Positions 8,490-17,666 of a DNA stretch of 64,000 bases are shown here, piece by piece. A program made the position numbers and the translations under genes. This stretch comes from Martinezella tropici (GTDB taxonomy: Bacteria; Pseudomonadota; Alphaproteobacteria; Rhizobiales; Rhizobiaceae), in contig NZ_QMKK01000061.1 in the NCBI RefSeq assembly GCF_003287875.1, positions 372,001-436,000 of the forward strand, written 5' to 3'. Under the pieces are notes generated by a model, which ran no database searches, was not told the DNA's origin, and saw only the letters and a list, made by a program, of their open reading frames with translations. The first letter of the stretch is position 1; each line of letters opens with the position of its first letter.

Positions 8490-9111
8490 CGAGGTTCTCC
8501 TTCGCGTGAATGAGTGAAGGCGGATCAAAATGTCGATCGCTCATCGACGAGCGTCTGCATTACATTCACTGGAGGGCGTCCGAGCCGCAACTAAACGTAA
8601 GTATAGCTTAGCTATATCTTCTTATTAGCGCCTCAGCGCGGTTATACGGCCTAGCTCAATGTCTCCTCGGGACAAAATCGATCAGCCAGACGCAGCTGTC
8701 TGCTTGCATAGCTTCGTCGTACGCTGTGCACGACGCCTTCTCTGCCGCGAGGGCACAACTGAGAGGCGACGGCCCTGACATCGCGAGCGAACTGAACCTT
8801 GAGAGCGCGATATTGGCCGGTCGCGTCCCGGTACGAAGGTTTTTCGGGCGCACCTGCGCCGGACGAACCGGGATTGAATGGACGCGCCGTAACGTATCGC
8901 CCGCGGAGGGCCGGTCGTCTGCGATTGCTGAGGCAGTGTATTTTATCCCCGCCGAGATAGGAGCGGCAACTCTTGATGGGCCAACTGGATAACTGCCCTT
9001 AGAAGAAAATGAGTGCGTCGACCGGTACTGTATCTGGCGATTGCCGATTGCGGCAGATAAATATTCCGAAAGATGTCAGTTCGCGGGGTGGCGCGGATAG
9101 GTCTATGAATA
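8490..9111. other. Intergenic region upstream of cioA, 622 bases
   Basis: No protein gene can be supported. It holds the cioA leader and the dyad at 8602-8616. The rest (8640-9111) has short frames on both strands with no ribosome site or family resemblance, and no T-run terminator was seen for either flanking gene. GC drops toward 9000-9111, next to the AT-richer gene at 9112. Confidence 0.5.
8602..8616. promoter_or_regulatory. 15-bp dyad TATAGCTTAGCTATA upstream of cioA
   Basis: A perfect 7-1-7 palindrome, preceded by AG. The same AGTATAG half-site occurs at 17603, 22717 and 23603, and the 23605 copy is again a 15-bp dyad. Probable operator of a dimeric regulator; the FixJ-type protein at the left end is one candidate (inference). 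Confidence 0.5.
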
Positions 9112-9672
9112 TTATCGTTGCTTATATGGGGTGGTCGGTGCTTGTGACGCTCCCATTAGCAATTTCACAATGTTGCGCCGTCTAATATAGTCCTGTGATT
9201 TAAGCCAAAAATCATTCAGCTTAGGTATCATTTTGTCTATCACCGCTTGCGTTTCGAGAACTTTTTCCAGCTTTACATACCGCTTCGCTGTATGCGCATT
9301 AATACAAATCACGGTGAAGAGATCAGCCAGTTCGTCCGCTCCCCTTCCTTCTATATTATAAATCAATTGTTGTATCTCGTTTTGGCTCTGGATTAGCCAA
9401 CAGCATACGACTTCTCCATCCCGCTCGAATGTCGCTCGTAACGCTGAAATCCTATCGTGTCCGTCGTAACCGAATTGCACCTGTACCCGCTGACGTACGG
9501 CAGGAACATTCTTGGCCCGGACCATCTGCTCAACTTCGTAGTCTACGCCGAGAGACAGCGCCTCGATTAGGGCTTGATGGATAAGGTGATAACTTTGCGA
9601 ATCGATGACCGCAGAACTCTCCACCTCATCTGACGGAGGTGGGTGAAATTTGTTGCAGGCGGTATCGCGCAT
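9112..9672 (-). CDS. Unknown protein, AT-richer than its neighbours
   Basis: 186 aa, no family recognised. ATG 9672 is chosen because GGAG lies 7 bases upstream; the longer frame to 9849 would add 59 atypical residues. The protein is soluble and mostly helical, with no signal peptide or membrane segment. The C-terminal third is charged (VKLEKVLETQAVIDKMIPKL) and ends with a basic tail YIRRRNIVKLL. Base composition is visibly AT-richer than the flanks, which suggests recent acquisition. No co-directional neighbour gives a functional clue. Confidence 0.55.
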   Translation of the reverse strand: MRDTACNKFHPPPSDEVESSAVIDSQSYHLIHQALIEALSLGVDYEVEQMVRAKNVPAVRQRVQVQFGYDGHDRISALRATFERDGEVVCCWLIQSQNEIQQLIYNIEGRGADELADLFTVICINAHTAKRYVKLEKVLETQAVIDKMIPKLNDFWLKSQDYIRRRNIVKLLMGASQAPTTPYKQR

Positions 9673-10225
9673 GGGATTCTCCGTCGCGGATGGATGCAAC
9701 AGGAATAGCCCATCTATCTCGGACGAAGGTGTAAAAAACTGCAAAATTTTCGATGTCGAGTGTAAAGGGACGTCGCGCCAGCGGCCGAGTTTCTTCTCCA
9801 TCCTCCTGGTGCAATGAACAGAAAGTCTTCGAGATCCGGCTGACGTCATCGCCGAGAAACATCACATCCTCGATAAGGTCGGCCTTCAAAAATAAGAGCG
9901 AGCATAATAGTTGAACTGGGCGATGGTGCCCGCGCTCGTTTTCTTGCCGCCCGACTTGAAACTGCCGAATGACATTCCCGAAACTCCAGGCGCTCCTGTG
10001 AAAGCAAGCACGAAACAGTCGAGCGATTTCAGCGGCATCAATGAGATGCAACGCTCGACGCCGCCTCTTGACCTCAACGGAGGGGTAGAGCAAAACTGCT
10101 GCAACGCAGAATAAGAAAGTCTCGGTTTCCGACGCGGAATATCCCTTTAGACTGGAGGGGTAGCCGCGTGATTCTGTGCAGATATTGAGAGCATTTTATA
10201 ATGTGGCGACTTTAAGGGTCCACCC
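9673..10225. other. Intergenic region, 553 bases
   Basis: Open frames exist on both strands (up to 155 codons on the minus strand) but none shows a recognisable domain or a convincing ribosome site. The right end, with AT-rich TTTTATAATGTGG near 10194-10206, is a plausible promoter for the STAND regulator. Parts may be decayed coding DNA. Confidence 0.4.
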
Positions 10226-13039
10226 TTGTCAAATCATAACGTCGATCGCTCCGTGATTTCATTCGGTCCTTTCTGCCTGTCGCCTGGAGCCAAGCAGCTC
10301 ACGAAAGACGGCAAGGAAGTTGTGATGGGCGGACGCGCACTCGACATCCTGATCGCCCTCGTCGAACAGGCCGGCCAAGTCGTGTCCAAACAGGATCTGA
10401 TGGCAAGTGCCTGGCCGAAACTGTTTGTCGAAGAGGCCAACCTTCGCGTGCAGATTACGGCTCTCCGGCGCATATTGAGCGACGGTCAAGAGGGACAGAG
10501 CTATATCGAAAACGTCGCGAGACAAGGATATGTCTTCTCGGGTCGGGTGACGGTCTCGACACCCGAAATTTTTCCGGTGGTGCAACCGCAGAGTTTATTG
10601 GCGTTTCACAATCTTCCCAGCCCGCTGCAAATCGTGATCGGTCGCGATGTGGTTGTCGCTGCATTAGCCGCTCACCTGGCCGAAAGGCGTCTGGTCACGA
10701 TCGCAGGAAGCGGTGGCGTCGGAAAGACGACAACGGCAATCGAAGTGGGGCGCGGCTCCCTCCCTCTGCACGGCGCCGTGATTCTCGTTGATCTTGCCCG
10801 GATTTCGGACACTTTGCACGTTGAGAGCACGATAAAGGCGGCGATCGCTACGACGCTCAAAATCGCGCAGCAACCGTTGTCAGAGCCCCTGCCTGTCAAA
10901 GACCCATTGATCATCCTGGACAATTGCGAGCATCTTCTGGAGGCGACCGCGCAGGCGGCAGAAGAGCTATTGCGAAGTTCACCGCAAGCCAAGGTTCTGG
11001 CAACGAGCCGGGAGCCTTTACGGGCGGCCGGTGAATATGTCTTCCGCCTTTCCGGCCTCGAGGTACCCCCTGCTGACCACGATGCTTCTTCCATCGACTT
11101 TCTCAGCTTTGCGGCTGTCCGTCTTTTCGTGGAAAGGGCTGCGGCTGTGCTGGGCAGCTATGTCCCGCGCCCGGCGGACGTTCCTGTCATTGTCGAGCTC
11201 TGTCGACGCTTTGATGGAATGCCATTGGCGATCGAGCTGGCGGCGGGACGCGTCGATGCTTACGGCGTCCACGGTCTCGGGCAGCACCTCGACGATGCCT
11301 TCCAGTTGCTGACCTTCGGCCAACGCACCGCGCTACCGCGCCATCAGACATTACAGGCCGCCCTCAACTGGAGCTATGACCAGCTATCCGACAGTGAAAA
11401 GACTACTTTCTCCCGACTGGCGGTATTCCCGGGCCTTTTCTCTCTCGACGCCGGCGCGGAGGTCGCTTCCATCGCCGAGCCGATCTGGAGTACGACCGAA
11501 GACATTGCCAGTCTCGTCATGAAATCGCTTATCAGCGCCGATTTCACACAGGCGGTACCACGCTATAGGCTGCTTGAGACGACGCGGGTGTATGCCCGGG
11601 CCAAACTTCGCGAACGTGGAGAATTCGACCGTCTGAGTAAACGCCATGCGACCTACGTCAGGACGAAGTTGGAAAGTTTCGACCGGCATGATGCGCATGC
11701 GGAGAGCCCAGAACGGACAAGCAGTTTTGCGGGCCTGGTTGATGATCTTCGTGCCTGCTTGGCCTGGTGCTTCGGTCCGAATGGTGACGCCGAACTCGGG
11801 GTGGAACTCGCGACAGCATCATCCACTGTCTGGTTTGAGCTTTCGCTTGTCAGCGAAGCCCGTGTTTATTTCGAACGTGCAGCAGCAGCACTTGAGGAAC
11901 GCGGTCAAGCCGACCCTGCCCGGCTGATATCGCTGCTGAGTTCATTGGGAACGGCCCTGGTCTATACGATTGGGCCTGGGCCCGAAATCGAGACGCTGTG
12001 GACCAGGGCGGCGCGGCTCGCCGAGGCTTCGGGTGATGCATCTCTGAAGCTCGACGCCTTGTATGGCAATTGGCTTTCCGAACTTGCGGCAGGCAAATAT
12101 CGCCGCTCGCTGGCGACCGCCGAATCATTCCGGAAAGTGGCATATGTCGGGGCGGAGAAAGCCCCGGGAGCAAAGATCGGAGAGCGGCTGATCGGCATTT
12201 CGCAACTTTATCTGGGGCATATCACCCAGGCGTATGACAGCCTTGAGCGCTTTATCAGTAGCCAGCCGCCAGCGTTGAGCACGATCGTACGGATGCAGTA
12301 TGACCAAAGCGCGAGCGCGAGCGCCTATAAAGCTATGACGTTGTGGCTGCTGGGTAAGCCGGAGGAAGCTCTCGCATCTGCCGCGAGCTGCGTCGATGAT
12401 GCCCTGGCGCGTGGGCACACGTCCACCCTTTCGCTCGTGTTGGCCGAGGCAGGGTGCCCGGTGCCATTCTTTGCCGGCGCACTGGCCGTGATGGAAGAGC
12501 GAGTGGATCTGCTGCAATATACGTCTGGGCGGCAAGCGTTTGGACCGTGGCGAGCTTGGGGGCGTTGCTTTCGCGGCGCCCTTTCCCTTAGTCGGGGTAC
12601 ACATGGTGACGCAGTCGAGCAACTTTCGGGCGGACTTGACGAACTGGAGCGTACCCGATGGCCGGTTCGACGCTCGCTCTTTCTGTGCCTTCTCTCCCAG
12701 GCTCTGCTGGGCTGCGGTCGCGGAGACGAAGGATTGCTCCGAATCGACGACGCGCTGGCGATGTGCGCCGAAAGCGGTGAGGCGTGGCATCTGCCCGAAC
12801 TGCTGCGGGTTAAGGCGGAGCTGATGCACCCTGAACGGCCGCAGGATGCGTTTGCCTGTCTACGGCAAGCCCAGGCGATTGCAGAACGCAACAAGATGGT
12901 CGCTTGGCAAATTCGCTGCAGAGAAACGGCGTTGAGGCTCTCCCAAACAAGCGATACGACGGAGCCTGTCGCTCTCGAGCCGGACCGTAGGATCGAGCGT
13001 CGCCAAATCACAAAAGTCGTCCCGACGCAGGTGCAGTGA
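10226..13039 (+). CDS. Winged-helix STAND ATPase transcriptional regulator
   Basis: 937 aa. Residues about 8-105 form an OmpR/CadC-type winged helix (ALDILIALVEQAGQVVSKQDL, ending in YIENVARQGYVFSGRV). An NB-ARC-like ATPase follows, with Walker A IAGSGGVGKTTTA and Walker B PLIILDNCEHLLEA. The C-terminal half is helical and TPR-like, as in MalT/AfsR-type sensors. The start is TTG 10226; it is the only start that keeps the whole winged helix. The gene runs 15 bases ahead of an MFS transporter on the same strand, so it probably senses a compound or stress and controls that exporter and perhaps the EmrAB-like pair. Confidence 0.88.
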   Translation: MSNHNVDRSVISFGPFCLSPGAKQLTKDGKEVVMGGRALDILIALVEQAGQVVSKQDLMASAWPKLFVEEANLRVQITALRRILSDGQEGQSYIENVARQGYVFSGRVTVSTPEIFPVVQPQSLLAFHNLPSPLQIVIGRDVVVAALAAHLAERRLVTIAGSGGVGKTTTAIEVGRGSLPLHGAVILVDLARISDTLHVESTIKAAIATTLKIAQQPLSEPLPVKDPLIILDNCEHLLEATAQAAEELLRSSPQAKVLATSREPLRAAGEYVFRLSGLEVPPADHDASSIDFLSFAAVRLFVERAAAVLGSYVPRPADVPVIVELCRRFDGMPLAIELAAGRVDAYGVHGLGQHLDDAFQLLTFGQRTALPRHQTLQAALNWSYDQLSDSEKTTFSRLAVFPGLFSLDAGAEVASIAEPIWSTTEDIASLVMKSLISADFTQAVPRYRLLETTRVYARAKLRERGEFDRLSKRHATYVRTKLESFDRHDAHAESPERTSSFAGLVDDLRACLAWCFGPNGDAELGVELATASSTVWFELSLVSEARVYFERAAAALEERGQADPARLISLLSSLGTALVYTIGPGPEIETLWTRAARLAEASGDASLKLDALYGNWLSELAAGKYRRSLATAESFRKVAYVGAEKAPGAKIGERLIGISQLYLGHITQAYDSLERFISSQPPALSTIVRMQYDQSASASAYKAMTLWLLGKPEEALASAASCVDDALARGHTSTLSLVLAEAGCPVPFFAGALAVMEERVDLLQYTSGRQAFGPWRAWGRCFRGALSLSRGTHGDAVEQLSGGLDELERTRWPVRRSLFLCLLSQALLGCGRGDEGLLRIDDALAMCAESGEAWHLPELLRVKAELMHPERPQDAFACLRQAQAIAERNKMVAWQIRCRETALRLSQTSDTTEPVALEPDRRIERRQITKVVPTQVQ

Positions 13040-13054
13040 ATAGGAGATGACCCC

Positions 13055-14293
13055 TTGACCGATAATGGCGCCACAACGATTGCCTTGACGACTGGAAAAG
13101 ACGCGATACGTCGCAGCACGCTCCCGGTCGATATCATTCTTGCGTTGGTGGCGATGGCGGGGCCTCTCTATGTCGACATCATGCCTGCCCTGATCGCCAC
13201 TCTTCGTACAGAGTACGGACTGCGCCCGGATCAGGCAGGGCTGGTGGCCGGAGCCAACGGCTATGGCTCAATGGTTGGCGCACTCTTGGCGCTGTTTCTA
13301 GTCTCGCGAATCCCTTGGCGAGCCCTTCTGCTTGGCCTGCTCGCACTGCTGGTCATCGCTGATCTCACAACAATGGCAGTGCGGGATTACACGTGGCTAC
13401 TCGGCATTCGCTTCATTCACGGGGTTGCGGGAGGCCTCGTGGTCGGCGTGACCTATGCCCTGATGTCGCAGACGCCTGACGCTCGGCGCAGCTTCGGTGT
13501 GTTGTTTGTCTTTCACTTCGGCCTCGGTGGACTAGGCATCGTCATGTCGTCGCTGCTCGCCGACATGCTGCACCGTGGTATCGTATTCGGCATACTGGCG
13601 GCGTTTGGCTTTATCGCCGCTGCCCTCGTGCCCTTTCTTCCCGACTTTCGGCAACCCGGTGGTGCTTCCTACTCTCCGTCCGGCCGAACATCGCGGTGGA
13701 TGTCAAAGCCACTATTGCTGAAAGTTATCGGAATTTTCCTTTTTCAGGCCGCTAATCTGGGGCTTGGCGCCTTTCTCATCGGCATTGCCGTGAATCTCGG
13801 ACAATCGCAGACATTTGCAGGCCTTGTCGTAGGGCTCGGGTTGGCTGCGGGTGTTCCAGGATCGCTGATCATGATCTGGTTGAGCCGCAGACTGGGCTGG
13901 CGGCCGGTGGTGCCGGCCTTGTTGATCGCGGGTCTGGTCAAGCTAGGGGTGTTGGTCGGGACGACGCCTGCCGGCTTCGCATTGGGTGTAACCGCGATCT
14001 ACCTGACCATGGCCGTTGCTCTGCCCTATGTGCTGGCAGCATGCGCGACGAGCGGCGAAGACGGGTACGGCACCGTGCTTGGCGGCTTCGCCTCGAAATT
14101 GGGGCTCGCCTGCGGCCCCGTCGCTTCGGGATTTCTGTTTGCGCAAAGCCCAGGCATCCTCGTGATCGCCTCCACCGTTACTGTTGTGATCGCCGCTGCG
14201 GCCTTCGCAATGTCGTTCCGGCTGGAAAGCTTGCGCGGAGCAGAGGCGGGAACAGGGCCGTCTCCTTTAAAGAAATGGGCTGGCAGTCGATAG
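13055..14293 (+). CDS. MFS transporter
   Basis: 412 aa, about 12 hydrophobic helices, major facilitator superfamily. The first helix DIILALVAMAGPLYVDIMPAL and the loop after helix 2 (SRIPWRALLLG) fit DHA1/CynX-like carriers. The start is TTG 13055, with GGAG in the bases after the regulator stop. Spacing of 15 bases indicates an operon with the STAND regulator. Substrate cannot be told from sequence; an efflux role is inferred from the regulator and the EmrAB-like neighbours. Confidence 0.88.
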   Translation: MTDNGATTIALTTGKDAIRRSTLPVDIILALVAMAGPLYVDIMPALIATLRTEYGLRPDQAGLVAGANGYGSMVGALLALFLVSRIPWRALLLGLLALLVIADLTTMAVRDYTWLLGIRFIHGVAGGLVVGVTYALMSQTPDARRSFGVLFVFHFGLGGLGIVMSSLLADMLHRGIVFGILAAFGFIAAALVPFLPDFRQPGGASYSPSGRTSRWMSKPLLLKVIGIFLFQAANLGLGAFLIGIAVNLGQSQTFAGLVVGLGLAAGVPGSLIMIWLSRRLGWRPVVPALLIAGLVKLGVLVGTTPAGFALGVTAIYLTMAVALPYVLAACATSGEDGYGTVLGGFASKLGLACGPVASGFLFAQSPGILVIASTVTVVIAAAAFAMSFRLESLRGAEAGTGPSPLKKWAGSR

Positions 14294-14720
14294 GCGCAAG
14301 ACATAAGACGGCAGAGGGTGGCAAACCCATGAACGCTGCTGATTTGTGAGCTGCGGCAGGGCACAGCTTCCGTTTCCCACGGGTGCGCAACAAGCACGCT
14401 CCGATTGGCCCGTGGCGGAATGACGGCGATAGAAAACTCCGGATGCGGGAGAAGTCGGGCGAAAGAAGCCTTGCATTGGCCAATGAGTCCATCGGCTGCG
14501 ACTCCGATTTTATCTCGTTCCCGGCGCAAATCCGCCGGCACGGACCTGCCGAGAGCAGGCTGAAGGCGCGCGTCCAGCCGGCACTGTGAAATCTTCGACC
14601 GAGTTCCAACCAATCCGGAAGATGTTCGACCTATTCATGCGTATAGTGTCGGGCCTCAAGCCGCCTTGCTACCCTTCGTGCAGAATCTTTTTGCATCGAT
14701 CACGACGGGTTCCGATAACC
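14294..14720. other. Intergenic region, 427 bases
   Basis: No gene supported. GTATAGTG at 14641-14648 resembles the half-site found before cioA, the YdeP-like gene and the small RNA and lies about 75 bases before the membrane-fusion gene. Short frames here are without ribosome sites. Confidence 0.45.
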
Positions 14721-15833
14721 ATGACCGACCAGACTTCCACCGGGAACAACGCTTCGGCTGTGCCTACGCCACCACCCTCCCCCGTCATGGCGACGATCCG
14801 GCGTGTGACCATCCCCTTCCTTGCGATTGTCATTGTCGGATCAGCGGTTGCTTCCGTCATCATCGACTGGGATAGCTGGATCGCTGGCGCGGCACATCAG
14901 TCGACCGACGATGCGATCGTCAACGCCGATATTTCAACGCTCAGCGCGCAGATCAGCGGGACCATTAAGAGCGTCCCGGTCGCTGATTATCAGAAGGTCA
15001 CCAAGGGCACGCTGCTCGCCGAAATCGACCCTCGCACCTATCAGGCGGCGGTCGCGGTTGCATCGGCTAATCTTGCATCGGCAAACGCCACCCTCGCCAA
15101 CCTTGCCAATCAGATCGATCTGCAGAAGGCCGTGATCGATGCCGCCGAGGCACAGCATGTCTCTGCTCTTGCGCAACAGACACAAGCGGATGAGGAATAT
15201 CGCCGCCAGACGGATCTGGGCGGCGCAACGACCCAGCAAGCAGTCCAACAGGCCGAAGCTGCCGCCGTCCAAGCGGCAGCCTCCGTACGGTCCACCGCGG
15301 CTGCAACCTCACAGCAACAGGCACAGCTGAAAGTGCTTCAAGGCCAGCAACCGCTCTTGCGCGCCCAGGTGGAAGCGGCACAGGGCAACCTTGATACGGC
15401 GAAGATCAACGAGGGCTATACCCGGATCTACGCCCCCTTCGACGGAATGCTCGGCAAACGCCTCGTCCACGAGGGAGATTTCGTCACCGCCGGCACAGGC
15501 ATTTTCTCCGAAGTCCCGCTCCCGAACGTCTATGTGACGGCGAATTTCAAGGAAACACAGCTGTCCCGGATGGCAGCTGGCGACAAGGCGGAAATCAGGG
15601 TCGACACCTTCCCCGGCCAGATCTTGCGCGGCACGGTGGTCGACCTGTCACCGGCAAGCGGCTCGATCTTCGCTCTCCTGCCTCCGGACAACGCGACCGG
15701 GAACTATACCAAGGTCGTTCAGCGCATACCCGTGAAAATCGCCATAGACGCGGACCAGCCATTGCTGACCGAACTTCGCCCGGGCATGTCGGCGATCGTC
15801 ACCATCGACACATCGGGTGAAGCAGGCCGATGA
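14721..15833 (+). CDS. HlyD/EmrA-type membrane fusion protein
   Basis: 370 aa. A cytoplasmic N-terminus is followed by one membrane anchor (about residues 30-50, IPFLAIVIVGSAVASVII). The first biotinyl-lipoyl half follows (STDDAIVNADISTLSAQISG), then a long Ala/Gln-rich coiled coil (about 110-240), the second lipoyl half (YTRIYAPFDGMLGKRLVHEG) and a beta-barrel. ATG 14721 is preferred to the frame start at 14586, whose extra residues are not family-like. The last bases overlap the next gene (ATGA). It bridges the inner-membrane pump to the outer membrane in a tripartite efflux system; no outer-membrane component is in the window. Confidence 0.9.
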   Translation: MTDQTSTGNNASAVPTPPPSPVMATIRRVTIPFLAIVIVGSAVASVIIDWDSWIAGAAHQSTDDAIVNADISTLSAQISGTIKSVPVADYQKVTKGTLLAEIDPRTYQAAVAVASANLASANATLANLANQIDLQKAVIDAAEAQHVSALAQQTQADEEYRRQTDLGGATTQQAVQQAEAAAVQAAASVRSTAAATSQQQAQLKVLQGQQPLLRAQVEAAQGNLDTAKINEGYTRIYAPFDGMLGKRLVHEGDFVTAGTGIFSEVPLPNVYVTANFKETQLSRMAAGDKAEIRVDTFPGQILRGTVVDLSPASGSIFALLPPDNATGNYTKVVQRIPVKIAIDADQPLLTELRPGMSAIVTIDTSGEAGR

Positions 15834-17443
15834 CGACCGCCATTCGCTCGTTCGGTCCGGTCACGCACGGCACGACGGCCAGCCGGCCACTGCTGATCGT
15901 CGCTGCTCTGCTCCTTGCCTCATTCGTGGTCGGCTTCGACACCCGCGTCTTTGCGGTCGGCCTGCCGGACCTTCGGGCCGCCTATTCGCTGAGCGTTGAC
16001 GAAGCATCGTGGCTGAGCACGATCGCTAACGCGCCTCAGATCCTGATCGCGTCGGGTGTTGCCTGGCTCGCCACGGTTTTTGGCGTCCGGCTGATCATGA
16101 TCCCGGCGGCTCTCGTCTATGCCATCGTTTCACTTGAGATCCCGATGGTCAACGACGGCCCCCTCCTCTTCGTTCTGCATGCGATCAGAGGCCTCCTGTT
16201 GGGGGTTTTCATTCCCACGACGATTATGGTGATCTTCCGCAACCTCGACAAACGCTACTGGCTGGTCGGGATCGCCATCTACGCGTTGCGGGCTCCGTTG
16301 TCGCAGAATCTCGGTTTCGTCCTTGTCGGCGTTTACGGCGACTATCTAGGCTGGCAATGGATGTATTGGCAGGATGTGATCGTTGCACCATTGATCGCGC
16401 TCCTGCTCTTCATCGCCGCCCCAAAGGAAGAGATCAATTTCGGCCTTCTGAAGCAGGCGGATTGGGGTGGGATGATGTTGCTCGGCTCGTCGATGACAAT
16501 GCTGTATATCGGGCTGGATCAGGGAAACCGACTCGATTGGTTTGCGTCCGGGACGATCATCGCGCTTTTGGCGGGTGGATCCATCCTCGCGGTGGGCTTC
16601 TTGATCAACGAAAGCATGGTCGACCATCCCTGGGCGCATTTCAGCGTGATCATGAGCCGGAACATTGGACTCGGCTATGCCATTATCGTCTGCTACGCGC
16701 TTTCAAGCGCAGGCGCCTCCATCGCTATTCCCGGCTTCCTGCAGAATGTAATCGGACTGCGGCCGATCTCGATCTCGACCCTATACCTCGTCGGGGCCGT
16801 GATCCCGGTATTTCTGTTTATCACCGTGGCGCTGCTGCTGTTGCGCCGTTTCGATGCGCGTTTGTGTATCGTCATCGGCCTGGCGCTGATGGCGCTCGGT
16901 TCACAGCTCGGATCGAAGCTGACGATCGCCTGGGCGCCATGGAATTTCTTTCCGACCATCATCTTCCAGACGGCGGGGCAATCCTTTGCTTTCTTTGCCG
17001 CGGTTGTCTATCTGATCGGAAATTCGGACCCGTCTCGTTCCACCGCGGTGTCCGCTTATATTCAGGTCGTACGGCTTGGAAGCGTCGAACTTGCAACAAG
17101 CGCTCTGGCGACGCTGCAACGGCACCGCGAACAGTATCACTCAGACATTTTAAACGGGCCAGTAGCCGCGACATCACAACAGCTCCACGTTTTGCTGAGC
17201 AAGCTGCAGCACGTTTTCGGTACGGGCACGCGCGCTCACGTTGAAAGCCTCTCGACGGTCGCCGGCAAGATCCAGAGCCAGGCGATGGTCCTTGCCTATA
17301 GCGATCTGTTCGTTCTGTCCTGTTTGGCGGCAATATTCGGCCTGCTGATTGCGGTCTTCATGGTTTCCATGCCCTATGGGCCGCTTCACCCCGAATTCCA
17401 ACATCAGGCGCGAGGGGACACGAAACCCGACGATCGGGTTTGA
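15830..17443 (+). CDS. DHA2-family (EmrB-like) MFS efflux transporter
   Basis: 537 aa with about 14 hydrophobic helices. Helix 1 VAALLLASFVVGFDTRVFAVGLPDL and the WLSTIANAPQ loop are typical of EmrB/DHA2 drug:proton antiporters. A periplasmic region (about 415-475), rich in Gln and His, lies between the last two helices, as in EmrB. Translation is coupled to the fusion protein by a 4-base overlap. The pair should pump hydrophobic compounds outward; substrate unknown. Confidence 0.9.
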   Translation: MTTAIRSFGPVTHGTTASRPLLIVAALLLASFVVGFDTRVFAVGLPDLRAAYSLSVDEASWLSTIANAPQILIASGVAWLATVFGVRLIMIPAALVYAIVSLEIPMVNDGPLLFVLHAIRGLLLGVFIPTTIMVIFRNLDKRYWLVGIAIYALRAPLSQNLGFVLVGVYGDYLGWQWMYWQDVIVAPLIALLLFIAAPKEEINFGLLKQADWGGMMLLGSSMTMLYIGLDQGNRLDWFASGTIIALLAGGSILAVGFLINESMVDHPWAHFSVIMSRNIGLGYAIIVCYALSSAGASIAIPGFLQNVIGLRPISISTLYLVGAVIPVFLFITVALLLLRRFDARLCIVIGLALMALGSQLGSKLTIAWAPWNFFPTIIFQTAGQSFAFFAAVVYLIGNSDPSRSTAVSAYIQVVRLGSVELATSALATLQRHREQYHSDILNGPVAATSQQLHVLLSKLQHVFGTGTRAHVESLSTVAGKIQSQAMVLAYSDLFVLSCLAAIFGLLIAVFMVSMPYGPLHPEFQHQARGDTKPDDRV

Positions 17444-17604
17444 AGCGATCTCGGGGCACCTTTCCCATGACACGCCCTGCGTCGCCGCGTGCGACAGGCT
17501 TGAGCGCATGTCATCCGCGATTCCACAGGGAGGTTCAAAGTACGAAGAGGCGGGTCATCCAGTCCAGCGAGATGAAACCGGCGTATGCCGTACCTATGCT
17601 TGAG

Positions 17605-17619
17605 TATAGCTTCGGATAC
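17605..17619 (+). promoter_or_regulatory. AGTATAG-type element upstream of the YdeP-like gene
   Basis: TATAGCTTCGGATAC, preceded by AG, lies 48-62 bases before the start codon. The left half is identical to the cioA dyad over AGTATAGCTT; the right half is degenerate. Confidence 0.4.
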
Positions 17620-17666
17620 CTGCGCGCGCTGCTAGTCTTACAAGAGACCAATGGCGGAGACTCCCG

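Noticed and set aside
9626..10093. 155-codon minus-strand frame, considered as a transposase remnant
   Set aside because: No transposase motif, no inverted repeats and no target duplication were seen.
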